A DNA stretch of 64,000 bases from assembly GCA_006247105.1 (NCBI GenBank), contig CM016926.1, positions 248,001 through 312,000 of the forward strand. The letters are read 5' to 3'. The notes beneath the pieces were generated by a model that was not told where the DNA came from, did no database searches, and saw only the letters and a program-made list of their open reading frames with translations. Within the stretch, counting starts at the first letter, position 1; every line of letters starts with the position of its first letter. Source of the DNA: Giardia muris (Eukaryota > Fornicata > Diplomonadida > Hexamitidae). A program made the translations under genes and the position numbers. Shown piece after piece: positions 44,601 to 53,028 of this stretch.

Positions 44601-47346
44601 CCTGCGAGAAAATTGCACTCAAGCATGCCTTTTGCTTCTCGACAATTACCGAAGACCTCCCGAATTGTAAGTGGCCATTCGGACCGATAAAGTTCCTGAA
44701 GTTCGCTCCCAATACCTCAATAGCATGAAGAAGATTGTTCAGAACTCGAGTCTTGAAGTAACGCACAAGCTCATCATTGAACTTTAGAAGAAGCATGACG
44801 TTGACGGTTGTCGTGTCCATACAGAGGCTAGACAGCAAAGATCTAAAGATACAGGCAGTTAGGCTAAAGGGTGGGAGCCAAAAGGTGTTCATCATTCCAA
44901 GGTGCACAACAGGGAGCAAAACGGTTGAAAAGACGCGGTGCATAATGATAGGGAACATGCGAGTGGAAATATACTGAATATTTGCAAGGAGTACGGCCAG
45001 GATGGTGCTTGAGGAATCATATATTCTCAGATAGGTCTGGAAGTATGCACTCTTTTCTAGTGCCGCTAAAATCTGACACTTGTGATGCGGTGCGCTATCA
45101 AGCATCGTCTTTAGAAGGCAAGCCAATGCGTTGGCAGAGGCCGTATCAAGCAGTTCTGCAATACTACGCGTCTGAAGAAAGACAAGTAAATGGGTTTCGA
45201 CGGCTGGAAGAAGAGAGAGGATGATGGGGTAGTTCTCCGCCATGATGTAGAGGGGCACTAGATCACGCTTACATAGAGCTGCACTCTTTCCAAAGATCGT
45301 ATTGAAAAAGGAATATGGGTTCCCGAGTATAATGGCCTCCGTCGCATACTTAAAGACCGGGTTCCCCCTGGCTAGGCGAGCGGTCGTCTGAACCAGAAGA
45401 GGGAGTGCACGCATCAGGTTTGCATGGTGACTAAGATACCTTGGCTCTTTATCCGTTGGGACTGAGTACAGGAGGGAGATACATATGTTTTTGATATCAT
45501 CCACATTTAAGCGTGGGGTTTGCAAGGCGTTACGGATGGTCCGTAGACTCATACGGAAGTTGCTATGCTGGAAAGTTGGCAGCACCGTCTCACCCAAAAG
45601 GAGGAGGGAAATATAATAGATCTCATCGTCAGGGGTAGTCAGGAGGTTAAGCAAATAGAGAACGCCATTGAGTGCCTCGTACATCGGCCAAAGACGGTAT
45701 AGACGGTACGCCATACGGACGAGATGGGACACGTAAGAGTCGTCAAGAAAGAGTGCCAGACCACAAACGAGAACGATGCCACGCTTGTATGAGTCCATCG
45801 ATACGAAGGACCCCCGTTGCATGATGCGCATGAGCTTGTAGCTGAGGTGGTAGGATGCCACTTGTAACGTCTCGACAAGAAGACAACGTCGAAATGGCCC
45901 GAAGCAAGTACAATCCCAGGAGAGTTTTGCCGTATGTCCCGCCTGGATACTTGCATGGACACATGAGCACGTGGTGATGTCTTTGAACAAAGTCTCGTCT
46001 AAGGCGGATAGGCCTGGAAAAGGAATCGTGACATTACTGCTACAAATGACTGGCAAAGTCGAATAATCTAGCTTTCCATCATGTAGCATGACGGTTGATG
46101 AGAGGTGTCGAGACTTCGATCCAGGACTTACTGCGTTAAAGATAAGCGAGGAACTTATGGGCATCTGGTGTTTCGGACCTTGAGAACTAGTATTAAAATC
46201 AATGGATGACTGAAGCGTTGTCATCTCAGCATTCGCCCCCGATTCGGACATACCTCGCCGGGTACAAAAGTAGCAGGCCAGAAGGGACTCCCGTTGAGCT
46301 GGTGAAGCATTCTTAAGAAGGTCACAAAGCCCATCGAAAAGAGCCCCGCTGACAGATATTATATCATCGAGGTTGACAGCATTACTGAGTAAGTGGGATG
46401 CAGATATCAGGTCGTGTGCTATACACTCGCTGGGAGTAAGGATCTGTGTCAGATTCAAGGTCGCGAGGTTGACTCGGTTCTCTGGGGAGACGTGAATCAT
46501 GTGCCGAACGAGCTCTCGTAAGCCGTCATGAGAAATTCGTAATAAATAAGACTCGAGCTCCGTGCGGATCTGGGTTATCTCATCCACGTCGGAGTCCTTA
46601 TATTCAAAGAGTGCGGGCAAGTCAAAGGGCTTCTGGAGGGTCCAAAGCTCCAAGATAACACATCCCAGGCCAAAGACATCAGCCTCAGGCGTAGGAATGA
46701 CTTCTGTCAGGCGCTCGTCCTCCGCGGTAAGAATGCGCTCCGGGGCGATTGTGTCGGTGAAGAAGTAGCTGAGGACGTCGGGGGTAAGCATAGATACCTG
46801 GTGTGGCTTGAAGGGGGCGAGATCTGTCAGGAATATCTCATTCGTGTTAGTAATGAGGAAGTTCGAGATCTTCACGTCCCCATGTACCAGCCCCGCACGA
46901 TGTAGCTCTACGACAGCCTCAATAAGCTGTAAGGAATAGAGCAAGCGATGTGAATCACTGATCCATTGGTTCTGGAAGAGGTAGTCCGCAAGCGTCTGGT
47001 CTACCATCGGGCGAAGAAGGAAGGCATGGGTCCGGGTCTCAAGCTCACTCATGTAGGGTATCGTACGAGGACATTGACGTAGAACGACCTCACGGTAGTA
47101 TGAACAGAGAAGAGCGTATGCCGAGAGGTCCAGAGGCTTCCCCCGCTGATCGACGGTCTTCGTGCGCTCTTCGGGCTTTGTCAAGGCTTTTAAGATGTAC
47201 GCACGCCCTTCAATCGAGACCTCGTAGCTCCGCAAGAACCGACTGGCAACAAGGGGCTCGCGTGACTTGAGCTCCGCGTGCCAGGGCGGGTCGAACTTGG
47301 CCCCCACGTTTCCCGAGGGCGAGAGCGTCGAGACAAGGGTGCCCAT
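41674..47346 (-). CDS. VPS15: VPS15/PIK3R4-like protein kinase-HEAT-WD40 protein
   Basis: The largest gene here, 1,890 residues. It begins MGTLVS, an N-myristoylation-type start as in VPS15. Residues 20-310 are a divergent kinase: LVHGDVKISNFLIT (catalytic loop HGD instead of HRD, typical of VPS15), LTDLAPFKP (DFG degenerate; VPS15 has TDFASFKP), then YFFTDTIAPERI and DVFGLGCVILELW. The long middle is helical (HEAT-like). The end has propeller strands (FVVGTNTGTILLVQQRSGDF). VPS15 is the regulatory scaffold of the VPS34 PI3-kinase in endosomal and autophagic traffic. The ATG was chosen as the only one close to the open frame's start. It lies 17 bp from the divergent CCT gene. Confidence 0.85.
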   Translation of the reverse strand: MGTLVSTLSPSGNVGAKFDPPWHAELKSREPLVASRFLRSYEVSIEGRAYILKALTKPEERTKTVDQRGKPLDLSAYALLCSYYREVVLRQCPRTIPYMSELETRTHAFLLRPMVDQTLADYLFQNQWISDSHRLLYSLQLIEAVVELHRAGLVHGDVKISNFLITNTNEIFLTDLAPFKPHQVSMLTPDVLSYFFTDTIAPERILTAEDERLTEVIPTPEADVFGLGCVILELWTLQKPFDLPALFEYKDSDVDEITQIRTELESYLLRISHDGLRELVRHMIHVSPENRVNLATLNLTQILTPSECIAHDLISASHLLSNAVNLDDIISVSGALFDGLCDLLKNASPAQRESLLACYFCTRRGMSESGANAEMTTLQSSIDFNTSSQGPKHQMPISSSLIFNAVSPGSKSRHLSSTVMLHDGKLDYSTLPVICSSNVTIPFPGLSALDETLFKDITTCSCVHASIQAGHTAKLSWDCTCFGPFRRCLLVETLQVASYHLSYKLMRIMQRGSFVSMDSYKRGIVLVCGLALFLDDSYVSHLVRMAYRLYRLWPMYEALNGVLYLLNLLTTPDDEIYYISLLLLGETVLPTFQHSNFRMSLRTIRNALQTPRLNVDDIKNICISLLYSVPTDKEPRYLSHHANLMRALPLLVQTTARLARGNPVFKYATEAIILGNPYSFFNTIFGKSAALCKRDLVPLYIMAENYPIILSLLPAVETHLLVFLQTRSIAELLDTASANALACLLKTMLDSAPHHKCQILAALEKSAYFQTYLRIYDSSSTILAVLLANIQYISTRMFPIIMHRVFSTVLLPVVHLGMMNTFWLPPFSLTACIFRSLLSSLCMDTTTVNVMLLLKFNDELVRYFKTRVLNNLLHAIEVLGANFRNFIGPNGHLQFGRSSVIVEKQKACLSAIFSQVLVIFQPIADLVPVLYPTISPLVRTAKNVKDTGINAQGTEGTAEGCTSYNRLFETVVNFTIYDCYSVDTLQQKAYSIGALLAKLSCTLAKVTYAVLSSFDALSPSAQQILSSCYDYRSIMEYQTLNKELDTLRQSLQTGSLLISDMEGEGSKVSRHGAGRRFSTTSEGKKQDELVSGTYLSGDIAITFYTTWETLESPDNAGARALLELIHGPFNHPPSAVTTFETAIPAHNLEVYPYEKLITPLTRHLTAWNRSSLLFTYHEKLADFFVYNSVLDYSWSSLLKQSSLPVGLMPTAATELLNSCLIVAPGTHSLPTAKSVIEYAHKKVKNSALVKTESRLADLTTGIAILHLDTTFLLSKSFVQSLGATLQTVVEYVTVQNASKGDLILHSKTIQGMQSANSVCNHSTKIQMQLSKLLLEHSVAYALSKTGYCMLCDSHGPTTTGSCYDAHILSELYPRLSYDFETGTRGQLRRIAASSELLILLDNNDYLHFYLSPLLDTMRFLTTRLTKLATSLSINVEFQDNADKPIQDMHISNDFVMNITDSAFEYLSSGIMTLPVASLYVSGLPISNVKVLEESSQKLILGLVSTQFCSIVRVSIDKDALLNAYVQRIVLGSNEVEAKGLPLLRLAIRGNGLMISRIIKGKREEVDFSALDPLAPKHLDRNTLQYIAPYTDTQTFDALIHDVINDSAMPTSRTGIHQYSLYQPREQYIYRESLERVPNRLAEIASVVVRTHQKGLRITNTLRYLSTTAIKKLLAVEDEYVVTSQHIYDLTTRTLLYSLPEGSILKVIPYSGTREGCCVLTSSLQLMLFHSDYEANLNARQLTLNQVVTISCSAALLTKSVHFAALSRSSDNGNIEIQLLVGSPNSISIHVITDDGITEEYSMKLLGAGSQHVTSLLATSNGFVVGTNTGTILLVQQRSGDFQTSVLSGSARILGSAISLITTDQPVVDLLQLSSHVIIASLLNGKTICIK

Positions 47347-47363
47347 CAGGATGCCAAAAGAAA
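47347..47363. promoter_or_regulatory. 17-bp divergent intergenic spacer
   Basis: It separates the VPS15 and CCT-theta start codons. The 8 bases before the CCT ATG are AAAAGAAA; no comparable A block faces VPS15. Confidence 0.55.
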
Positions 47364-49046
47364 ATGGCAAACGCGGTTCTAAAGGCCGGGGTACGTAGCC
47401 ACTCGGGGCTCGAGGAGGCCGTCTACCAGAACATCGAGATGTGCATGCAGCTCGTCCGCATGGTCCGCACGTCGCTCGGGCCGAACGGGCTCTTCAAGAT
47501 GATCCTGAACCGTCTCGAGAAGCTCATCGTCACGAAGAACGCGAGCGCGATCGCAAGCGAGCTGGACGTCACCCACCCCGCCGCCAAGATGCTCGTGATG
47601 GCTGCCCAGAACCAGGCCTTGGAGTATGGAGATGGGACCAACTTTGTCATGGCTCTTGCCGGAGAGCTTCTTGATCGGGCGAAGAACCTTCTTCAACAAG
47701 GCCTTGTCGTGGTAGATATCTTGGCGGGTTATGAGCACGCATACCAGTACCTTTCGGATAAGATATTGAGTGCAGAGTCACACCCCTTGATATCGCGTCC
47801 TGTCGTCGACCTACACAATCCTACACAGCTTTCATTGATCCTTAAGCCCGCCTTGGCCTCGAAACAATACGGGTATGAGGACTTTCTATCCCGCCTCGTC
47901 GCAGATGCCTGTACCTCTGTGATGCCCGAGGATTGTCGCCTCTTTAATACAGAGGCGATCCGCATCGCAAAAGTTCCTGGAAGGTCGGTTAGGGATTCGT
48001 TTATTGTCCGTGGCTTCGTCATTCCTGCCCTCCCAAAGGGTTCAGTTACTAAGATGGAGAAGTGTCGGGTTGCGGTCTATGGTTGTGCAGTTGAACTGGA
48101 TCGTATGGAGACTAAGGGAACTGTCCTCCTCTCAAACGCAGAGGAGTTATTAGACCTTTCGGCCTCGGAGGAGCGGGCGATGGAGGCACGTATCCGCGAA
48201 TTTGCGGAGGCCGGGATCAACGTGATTGTCTCGCAGATGAGCTTTACAGACCTCGCGGTTCACTATTGCAACAAGTACGGGGTCATGGCATTGAAGATCG
48301 GGTCAAAGTTCGAGGTCCGTAGGTTTGCGAAGAGCGTAGGGGCGGCCGTTCTCATGTCTCTACGTATCCCCACGGCCGAGCAGATCGGGACGTGCTCCGA
48401 GATGGTGATCGAGGAGATCGGAGACAAGCAGGTTGTCATTGCTCGTGACCTTGAACAAGATGGGGATGCATCGGCAGAAACAAATACCACTGGAGAGATG
48501 CATTGCCGTGATATCGTCACCATCATTCTTCGTGCCGCAACGGACAACGTTCTGAACGACGTGTCGGTTGCGATTGGGAACGCCGTTAACGTGGCGAAAG
48601 CAGCATGTACGGATGATCGTTTTCTACCGGGAGCAGGGGCAGCTGAGGCAGCAATGACCACTCAATTGCGTACTCTCGCAAGCCATGAACCAGGTCTTAA
48701 GCAATACTCTTTAAGAGCATACGCGGAGGCGTTGGAATCGATCCCACGTGTTCTTGCCGAGACTTCGGGGCTTCCTGTCGATAAGGTGATGGCAGAGCTT
48801 CAAGCTGCACACGTGGCTCAAAAGGTTAATACTGGGATCGACATTGAGGCGGATACATCTTCGGCGACGACCTTCTGTTGTGATGCGCGTGAAAAGCAGA
48901 TATATGACAGTGTAGCGATCAAGAACTGGGCGTTACGCATGGCGACTGATACGGCCTGTAACATCTTGCGTGTGGATGTTATTGTGATGAGGAAGGCCGC
49001 GGGTGGACCTGCACCACGTGCACCTGGACAAGCTGATTGGAACTGA
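47364..49046 (+). CDS. CCT8: CCT-theta (TCP-1 chaperonin subunit 8)
   Basis: A 560-residue group II chaperonin subunit. The theta-specific stretch ELDVTHPAAKMLVMAAQNQ..EYGDGTNFV (residues 65-95) matches CCT8, including GDGTN in place of the common GDGTT. TSLGPNGLFKMI (about 37) and the nucleotide-pocket LPGAGAAEAAM (about 420; theta has PGAGA.E) are also present. It folds actin, tubulin and other substrates in the cytosol as part of the eight-subunit ring. It ends in a short Gly/Pro-rich tail. Codon use in the first 250 bp is more GC-rich than in neighbours, as expected of a highly expressed gene. Start context is aaaagaaaATG. Confidence 0.95.
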   Translation: MANAVLKAGVRSHSGLEEAVYQNIEMCMQLVRMVRTSLGPNGLFKMILNRLEKLIVTKNASAIASELDVTHPAAKMLVMAAQNQALEYGDGTNFVMALAGELLDRAKNLLQQGLVVVDILAGYEHAYQYLSDKILSAESHPLISRPVVDLHNPTQLSLILKPALASKQYGYEDFLSRLVADACTSVMPEDCRLFNTEAIRIAKVPGRSVRDSFIVRGFVIPALPKGSVTKMEKCRVAVYGCAVELDRMETKGTVLLSNAEELLDLSASEERAMEARIREFAEAGINVIVSQMSFTDLAVHYCNKYGVMALKIGSKFEVRRFAKSVGAAVLMSLRIPTAEQIGTCSEMVIEEIGDKQVVIARDLEQDGDASAETNTTGEMHCRDIVTIILRAATDNVLNDVSVAIGNAVNVAKAACTDDRFLPGAGAAEAAMTTQLRTLASHEPGLKQYSLRAYAEALESIPRVLAETSGLPVDKVMAELQAAHVAQKVNTGIDIEADTSSATTFCCDAREKQIYDSVAIKNWALRMATDTACNILRVDVIVMRKAAGGPAPRAPGQADWN

Positions 49047-49068
49047 CAATGGAATCATGTATGGACCA

Positions 49069-49638
49069 TTACGAGGATGTAAATCTTCGTTTCTGAAGGA
49101 TGGCGATGACGAATTGCCCAAGGCCATGAGCTTTATCGGAAACATAGTCTCCTTGTAGAACTTCTGTTCGGAATTCTATCATATTCCAATCCAAAGCCGT
49201 ATTTAAGAACAAGGGTTGTAATAGATCTGCTGGAAGCTCAACTATTGTAAAGAAAATACCTCCAGGCTTCAAAAGAGTATGAATGCTATGAATGATATCA
49301 ACTGCCGTACAGATATCCCCTAAAACCAAGGACATATTGAAGAGACCCTTTGTAATGATGCAATCGAACGTATTGGGTGGGAAGGGAGGGTTCCAGGCCT
49401 CACCACAAACCCAATCGATCTTTGCGCGAATATTTATCTGCGCCCAATCCAATACGAGTTGGTCATGGTCCAAGCCTGTTAAACAAGTATACCCATCATT
49501 AGAAAGGCCGCGAAGTAGCATGCTCGTCCCACAAGCAACGTCAAGGATCTCGGCAGAACGATTTGGGACTGTCATGTGGAAGAGGTCTCGAAGGCTACCA
49601 TAAGCGCACAAGTATTCCTCTTCATTTAGTACTTGCAT
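49069..49638 (-). CDS. SAM-dependent methyltransferase, METTL13/EFM4-like
   Basis: A 189-residue class I methyltransferase. Motif I is ILDVACGTSMLLRGL (about residue 31), followed by the acidic loop GLDHDQLVL, motif IV FDCIITKGLFNMSL (about 93) and a late strand LLKPGGIFFTIVEL. The FD.IIDKG.LD pattern and the CG.S in motif I (here CGTS) are typical of the METTL12/13 and EFM4 group. That group includes lysine methyltransferases of translation elongation factor 1A. The substrate is not readable here. It is short for a full METTL13 (single domain). It is divergent from the next gene with a 14-bp spacer. Confidence 0.75.
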   Translation of the reverse strand: MQVLNEEEYLCAYGSLRDLFHMTVPNRSAEILDVACGTSMLLRGLSNDGYTCLTGLDHDQLVLDWAQINIRAKIDWVCGEAWNPPFPPNTFDCIITKGLFNMSLVLGDICTAVDIIHSIHTLLKPGGIFFTIVELPADLLQPLFLNTALDWNMIEFRTEVLQGDYVSDKAHGLGQFVIAILQKRRFTSS

Positions 49639-49652
49639 AATATTTTCATCTG
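49639..49652. promoter_or_regulatory. 14-bp divergent intergenic spacer
   Basis: AATATTTTCATCTG separates the methyltransferase ATG (minus) and the orphan ATG (plus). It is AT-rich toward the minus gene. Confidence 0.55.
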
Positions 49653-50141
49653 ATGGACCAATATGATCAGAGGAGTCGTCCAGTCGAGAGTCAATACCAA
49701 CGTTCCTCGATCTTCTTTAGTACGGTCTCGGACCCGCGTGACTTCATCCTTGGAAGGCCAGACCCATCGGCCTCGGATCTTGTTGGGTGGAAACGTGGAG
49801 AGGTTTTAGCCACGTATAAGCGTGCAGACGATTACCGTCTGACCTTCGAGTTCCCAGCCCCCCTCTATGTCACGAAGACGATCCCCATCGATCGAATTCC
49901 GGCACGTCAAATTGACGTCAACCCTGATGGGTATGTATATATCCGTGACCTTGATACGGAGGCGAGCTTTGCAAGCATTGAGGACTTACGCGAATGGGTT
50001 GAGAACAAGATGGCTCAACCAAAAGGAGAACTAATCTCCTTCCGTCTATCTCCAGGACAAAAGCTTCGTTTCCGTGCTCTTTATTTCTTTGCTGCGGATG
50101 TACCTAAATGTGCTTTAACAATCATTGGACCAACTCAATGA
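49653..50141 (+). CDS. Small unknown protein, 162 residues
   Basis: Not recognised. It appears to be one compact, strand-rich domain: residues 20-50 (IFFSTVSDPRDFILGRPD), then paired strands around VLATYKR..YRLTFEFPAPLYVTKTIPI and GYVYIRDLD. A helix (SIEDLREWVENKM) and closing strands (LRFRALYFFAAD) follow. It has one cysteine and no transmembrane or signal segment. The coding evidence is good: the frame uses no rare stretches and fills the space between neighbours. Its expression may be coupled to the divergent methyltransferase, but that is inference from spacing. Confidence 0.6.
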   Translation: MDQYDQRSRPVESQYQRSSIFFSTVSDPRDFILGRPDPSASDLVGWKRGEVLATYKRADDYRLTFEFPAPLYVTKTIPIDRIPARQIDVNPDGYVYIRDLDTEASFASIEDLREWVENKMAQPKGELISFRLSPGQKLRFRALYFFAADVPKCALTIIGPTQ

Positions 50142-50197
50142 AAAGAGGTGTCGGTACCAAATGTTATACTGAGCACGTGTAGTAAAGGAAGGCTTTA

Positions 50198-51364
50198 CTA
50201 ATCAAGATGCTTCTTAATACGGTCATAGACGTTATAGAGTAGATGATACGTATCGACACAAGGCTGAGACCATTTGGATTGTAGGTCTCCGGGGTAACGT
50301 CCAAAGTTGGCCTTATAGCTCGTTACCTCGGTATGTGTTGATTCATAGCGTTCTTTAAGCTCAAAGAGACACTTCTGGACCTCCTTCTTGAAATGTTTGA
50401 GTCGGGTTTGGTTCTCAGGCCATGGGGATTGGAGTAAGCGATAAGCCTCGTCAACGGTCGTCTTGACCTGTTGAACATGTTCAAGTATTATTGACTCCGA
50501 AGGAGTTGTAGTACTAGTGCGTGTGGACTTCTCCTTTGAGGCTCCAGGTCGATCGTCATCCTCTCCATCTGGTAAGAACCCTTTCAGCGCCTTGTATTCG
50601 ACGTATAAGGGCCGAAGAATCTCCTTCTCATCACGAGTCGGCTCTCGACCGAAACATGCCTCAAACTCCGTATTGAATGTTCGTAACACTTGCTTCAAGA
50701 TGGCACGATTCGTACGGATCAGTTGTAGGTTCTCCTCCTGGTTAGCGGAACTAGCCTGTGCAGAAGGGGTTGTATTAAAGCCTGAGATAACCTTTCTTCG
50801 ATCATTGATTGGACGTCCGGTTTGAATATTGATGGGTTGAATCTTTTGTGCTCTACGAAGAAGTGCGACGCTTCGACGGCACCTCTCTAAATGCATGGTA
50901 CATAAGGGGAGCCTTTCTTCCTTGTTGATCAGATGAGAAGCCCTTTCACGTCCCTTCTTACCAAGATAACTAGCATAGATCGTCCCGGCAGCCCAGGCTA
51001 TGATGAGTTCGTTATCTTGAGCTAAGTCCTTACGCTCAGTCTCCGTGAGGAGTGATGGGTGCTCAAAGACGGACTTTGGTGTCAATTTGGTGGAAGAACT
51101 AAGAGAGTCAGTTATTCGATCGAAGACGAGGGAAACGGGCTTCTTGGTGACGCGTGCTATCATATCGGTCAAGCACCCGTTCATATATGCTGAAATCCCT
51201 TCCGTACTCGGCTTTGATGATGGAATGGTACGAGCCGATGGCTCGACGATCGATAACATGATGAGTGGTGCCTCCCGCGCGACGGTTGACCGGACACAAG
51301 TGTCCAAGGTCGTAATGAGCTTGTCAAATAAAGGAGTTCGAATGAAGTCTCCAGGTAAACTCAT
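50198..51364 (-). CDS. Unknown helical protein with FAM13-like repeats
   Basis: 388 residues. The N-terminal half is helical without a recognised domain. In the C-terminal half, residues 215-265 (ILKQVLRTFNTEFEACFGREPTRDEK .. LYVEYKALKGF) match the short helical motif repeated at the end of FAM13 proteins (L...L..FE..F...+GR.PT.E.+..+...Y.EYK.LK). A second, weaker copy follows at about 325-385 (CLFELKERYESTH .. NFGRYPGDLQSKW .. YHLLYNVYDRIKK). No RhoGAP domain is present, so this is the motif alone. The ATG lies 3 bp after the stop of the upstream MFS gene, and its aaaa context is shared with that gene's poly(A) signal. Confidence 0.6.
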   Translation of the reverse strand: MSLPGDFIRTPLFDKLITTLDTCVRSTVAREAPLIMLSIVEPSARTIPSSKPSTEGISAYMNGCLTDMIARVTKKPVSLVFDRITDSLSSSTKLTPKSVFEHPSLLTETERKDLAQDNELIIAWAAGTIYASYLGKKGRERASHLINKEERLPLCTMHLERCRRSVALLRRAQKIQPINIQTGRPINDRRKVISGFNTTPSAQASSANQEENLQLIRTNRAILKQVLRTFNTEFEACFGREPTRDEKEILRPLYVEYKALKGFLPDGEDDDRPGASKEKSTRTSTTTPSESIILEHVQQVKTTVDEAYRLLQSPWPENQTRLKHFKKEVQKCLFELKERYESTHTEVTSYKANFGRYPGDLQSKWSQPCVDTYHLLYNVYDRIKKHLD

Positions 51365-51366
51365 TT

Positions 51367-51372
51367 TTCACT
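51367..51372 (-). terminator. AGTGAA poly(A) signal spanning the MFS stop codon
   Basis: The TGA of the MFS gene is part of AGTGAA, and the following AAA directly precedes the next ATG. Stop, poly(A) signal and the next gene's start context are fused within 12 bp. Confidence 0.5.
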
Positions 51373-52978
51373 TCGGACGTACACTCAAACGTCCTCGAAA
51401 GACTGTCTTGTCACGGATCATCACGATGATGGTTGGGAGGAGTCCGATCCCAACGACGACGGCATAGAACAACGGAATCCCGCAATCGCTCTTATATTTC
51501 TCACGAAGAAAGTCACTAACCATGCCTGCAGCAGGTGGTAAAGAGAATTGCCAAAGGTTGAGAAGGGTCTCGTCGATGGCATACGCAACGCTCAACTGGT
51601 CAGTAGGGACGATAATACTAAAAAGACTCTTAGCGAAACCGGAACTAGCACCATCAATGAAGCCGATGAGGCCCATTGGCGCCATGTTCACCCAAGCAGG
51701 GAAAAAGATCGTCGAGATAAAGGAGGCAAGAGAAAGGCAATAAGAGATGAGAGTAAGAAGGGGTCGATGACCAATGGCGCCAACAAGAAGACCACTTACT
51801 GGGCCTCCAACCACACTCATTGCTGATCGAACCACACCAAAATACTCCGAGGTATGGCTATCAATCTCCTTACTGTTCTTGGTTGCCAGAAACGTTAACA
51901 TCAAGGTTTGACACCCATAACAACAACCTAAAAGAAGAGAGAAAGAGAAGTTGAGAGCCCAATAATCGGCGGAGAGGTAGAACGTATGCATCAGTCGAAA
52001 CTTCAAACTGAGTCGATTCGACCTCCTTGGAAGCTTTGGAAGAATTGATGTTGATAAATAACTTGGTAGTTTTGGATTAAAAGCATGTGGTAATTGGGAC
52101 GCCTCCTCACGCTTCTTAGCAACGGTACGATCAAGACGAAGCAAAGGAAGCCCACAAGCGAGGTAAATGATGAACGATGCCGCCGTTATTATGACATTAA
52201 TCCAATAGGTGAAGATGATCCGTTTCTCGAAGTCCTTGAAGAGCTGCGTGTCCTTATAGCCCGCCTGCGTAAAGTCCCGCTCGCAATCGAAGCCGGAGAA
52301 GAGCGTAGTAATCGCCCCGAAGCCGATCAGGTTCGCCGACGTTGCGATACTCATACAGACCCCAAAGCCCATTGACTCAAGACGCGATGGCATGTACCGT
52401 GCGATAAGTGCCGACTGGACGAGCCAAGATGGCTCGGAAAGAAGTCCGAAGACGATCCGCATCACTAGAAGAGCGTAATAACTGTGTTGAACGTAGGGCA
52501 TGATGATGGTCGTTAATAAGAACCATGCATGACAGAAGATCCCGACATTTAAGGGCCCAAATCGGTCAATGAAAGGGGCAATGACGAGCGCCATGAAAAG
52601 AGATGGGCAAAAGATGACAGAAGAAAGCCAACCGATTTGTGAGTCTGTGATGTTCTCGTAGTAATAGGGGAGATAAATACTCAGTGGTGCAATAGAGTCA
52701 TTGACATACATTGACGAGAAGGCGGCAAAGATTGCCGCGATAAAGATCAAACCAACCTCGCAACGAGTCGGTTCCACCCCATGGAACTCCGACTTCACCT
52801 GCTGTGGGCAATACCGTCGATCACTCCAATGTGCCGTTGCACTAATCGAGTTCCTCCTACTGCCCGAGACCCGGGCGCGGAGGTGCATCCCTTGGAGGAC
52901 CATCGATGAGACACCACTGGTCAGGAAATACCGAGAGATCTTTCGTCGCTCCTGTGCCTTGCGGGTTGACCCCACCAT
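51368..52978 (-). CDS. Major facilitator superfamily transporter, MFSD1-like
   Basis: 536 residues with about 12 hydrophobic helices after a 75-residue basic cytosolic N-terminus. The first helix is LIFIAAIFAAFSSMYVNDS. A loop 2-3 motif (IAPFIDRFGPLN) resembles the MFS G-x3-D-R signature. RIVFGLLSEPSWLVQSALIARYM in helix 4-5 parallels the GRFVFGIGGES.. segment of MFSD1, a lysosomal dipeptide exporter. A large central cytosolic loop (about residues 270-320) separates the two six-helix halves. The substrate cannot be deduced. The ATG follows gttttgagaaa. It is divergent from the lipase gene with a 50-bp spacer. Confidence 0.75.
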   Translation of the reverse strand: MVGSTRKAQERRKISRYFLTSGVSSMVLQGMHLRARVSGSRRNSISATAHWSDRRYCPQQVKSEFHGVEPTRCEVGLIFIAAIFAAFSSMYVNDSIAPLSIYLPYYYENITDSQIGWLSSVIFCPSLFMALVIAPFIDRFGPLNVGIFCHAWFLLTTIIMPYVQHSYYALLVMRIVFGLLSEPSWLVQSALIARYMPSRLESMGFGVCMSIATSANLIGFGAITTLFSGFDCERDFTQAGYKDTQLFKDFEKRIIFTYWINVIITAASFIIYLACGLPLLRLDRTVAKKREEASQLPHAFNPKLPSYLSTSILPKLPRRSNRLSLKFRLMHTFYLSADYWALNFSFSLLLGCCYGCQTLMLTFLATKNSKEIDSHTSEYFGVVRSAMSVVGGPVSGLLVGAIGHRPLLTLISYCLSLASFISTIFFPAWVNMAPMGLIGFIDGASSGFAKSLFSIIVPTDQLSVAYAIDETLLNLWQFSLPPAAGMVSDFLREKYKSDCGIPLFYAVVVGIGLLPTIIVMIRDKTVFRGRLSVRPK

Positions 52979-53028
52979 TTTCTCAAAACTCCCTGTGTCT
53001 CTTCAAGTTGAAGAAGAAAAAGAGCGAG

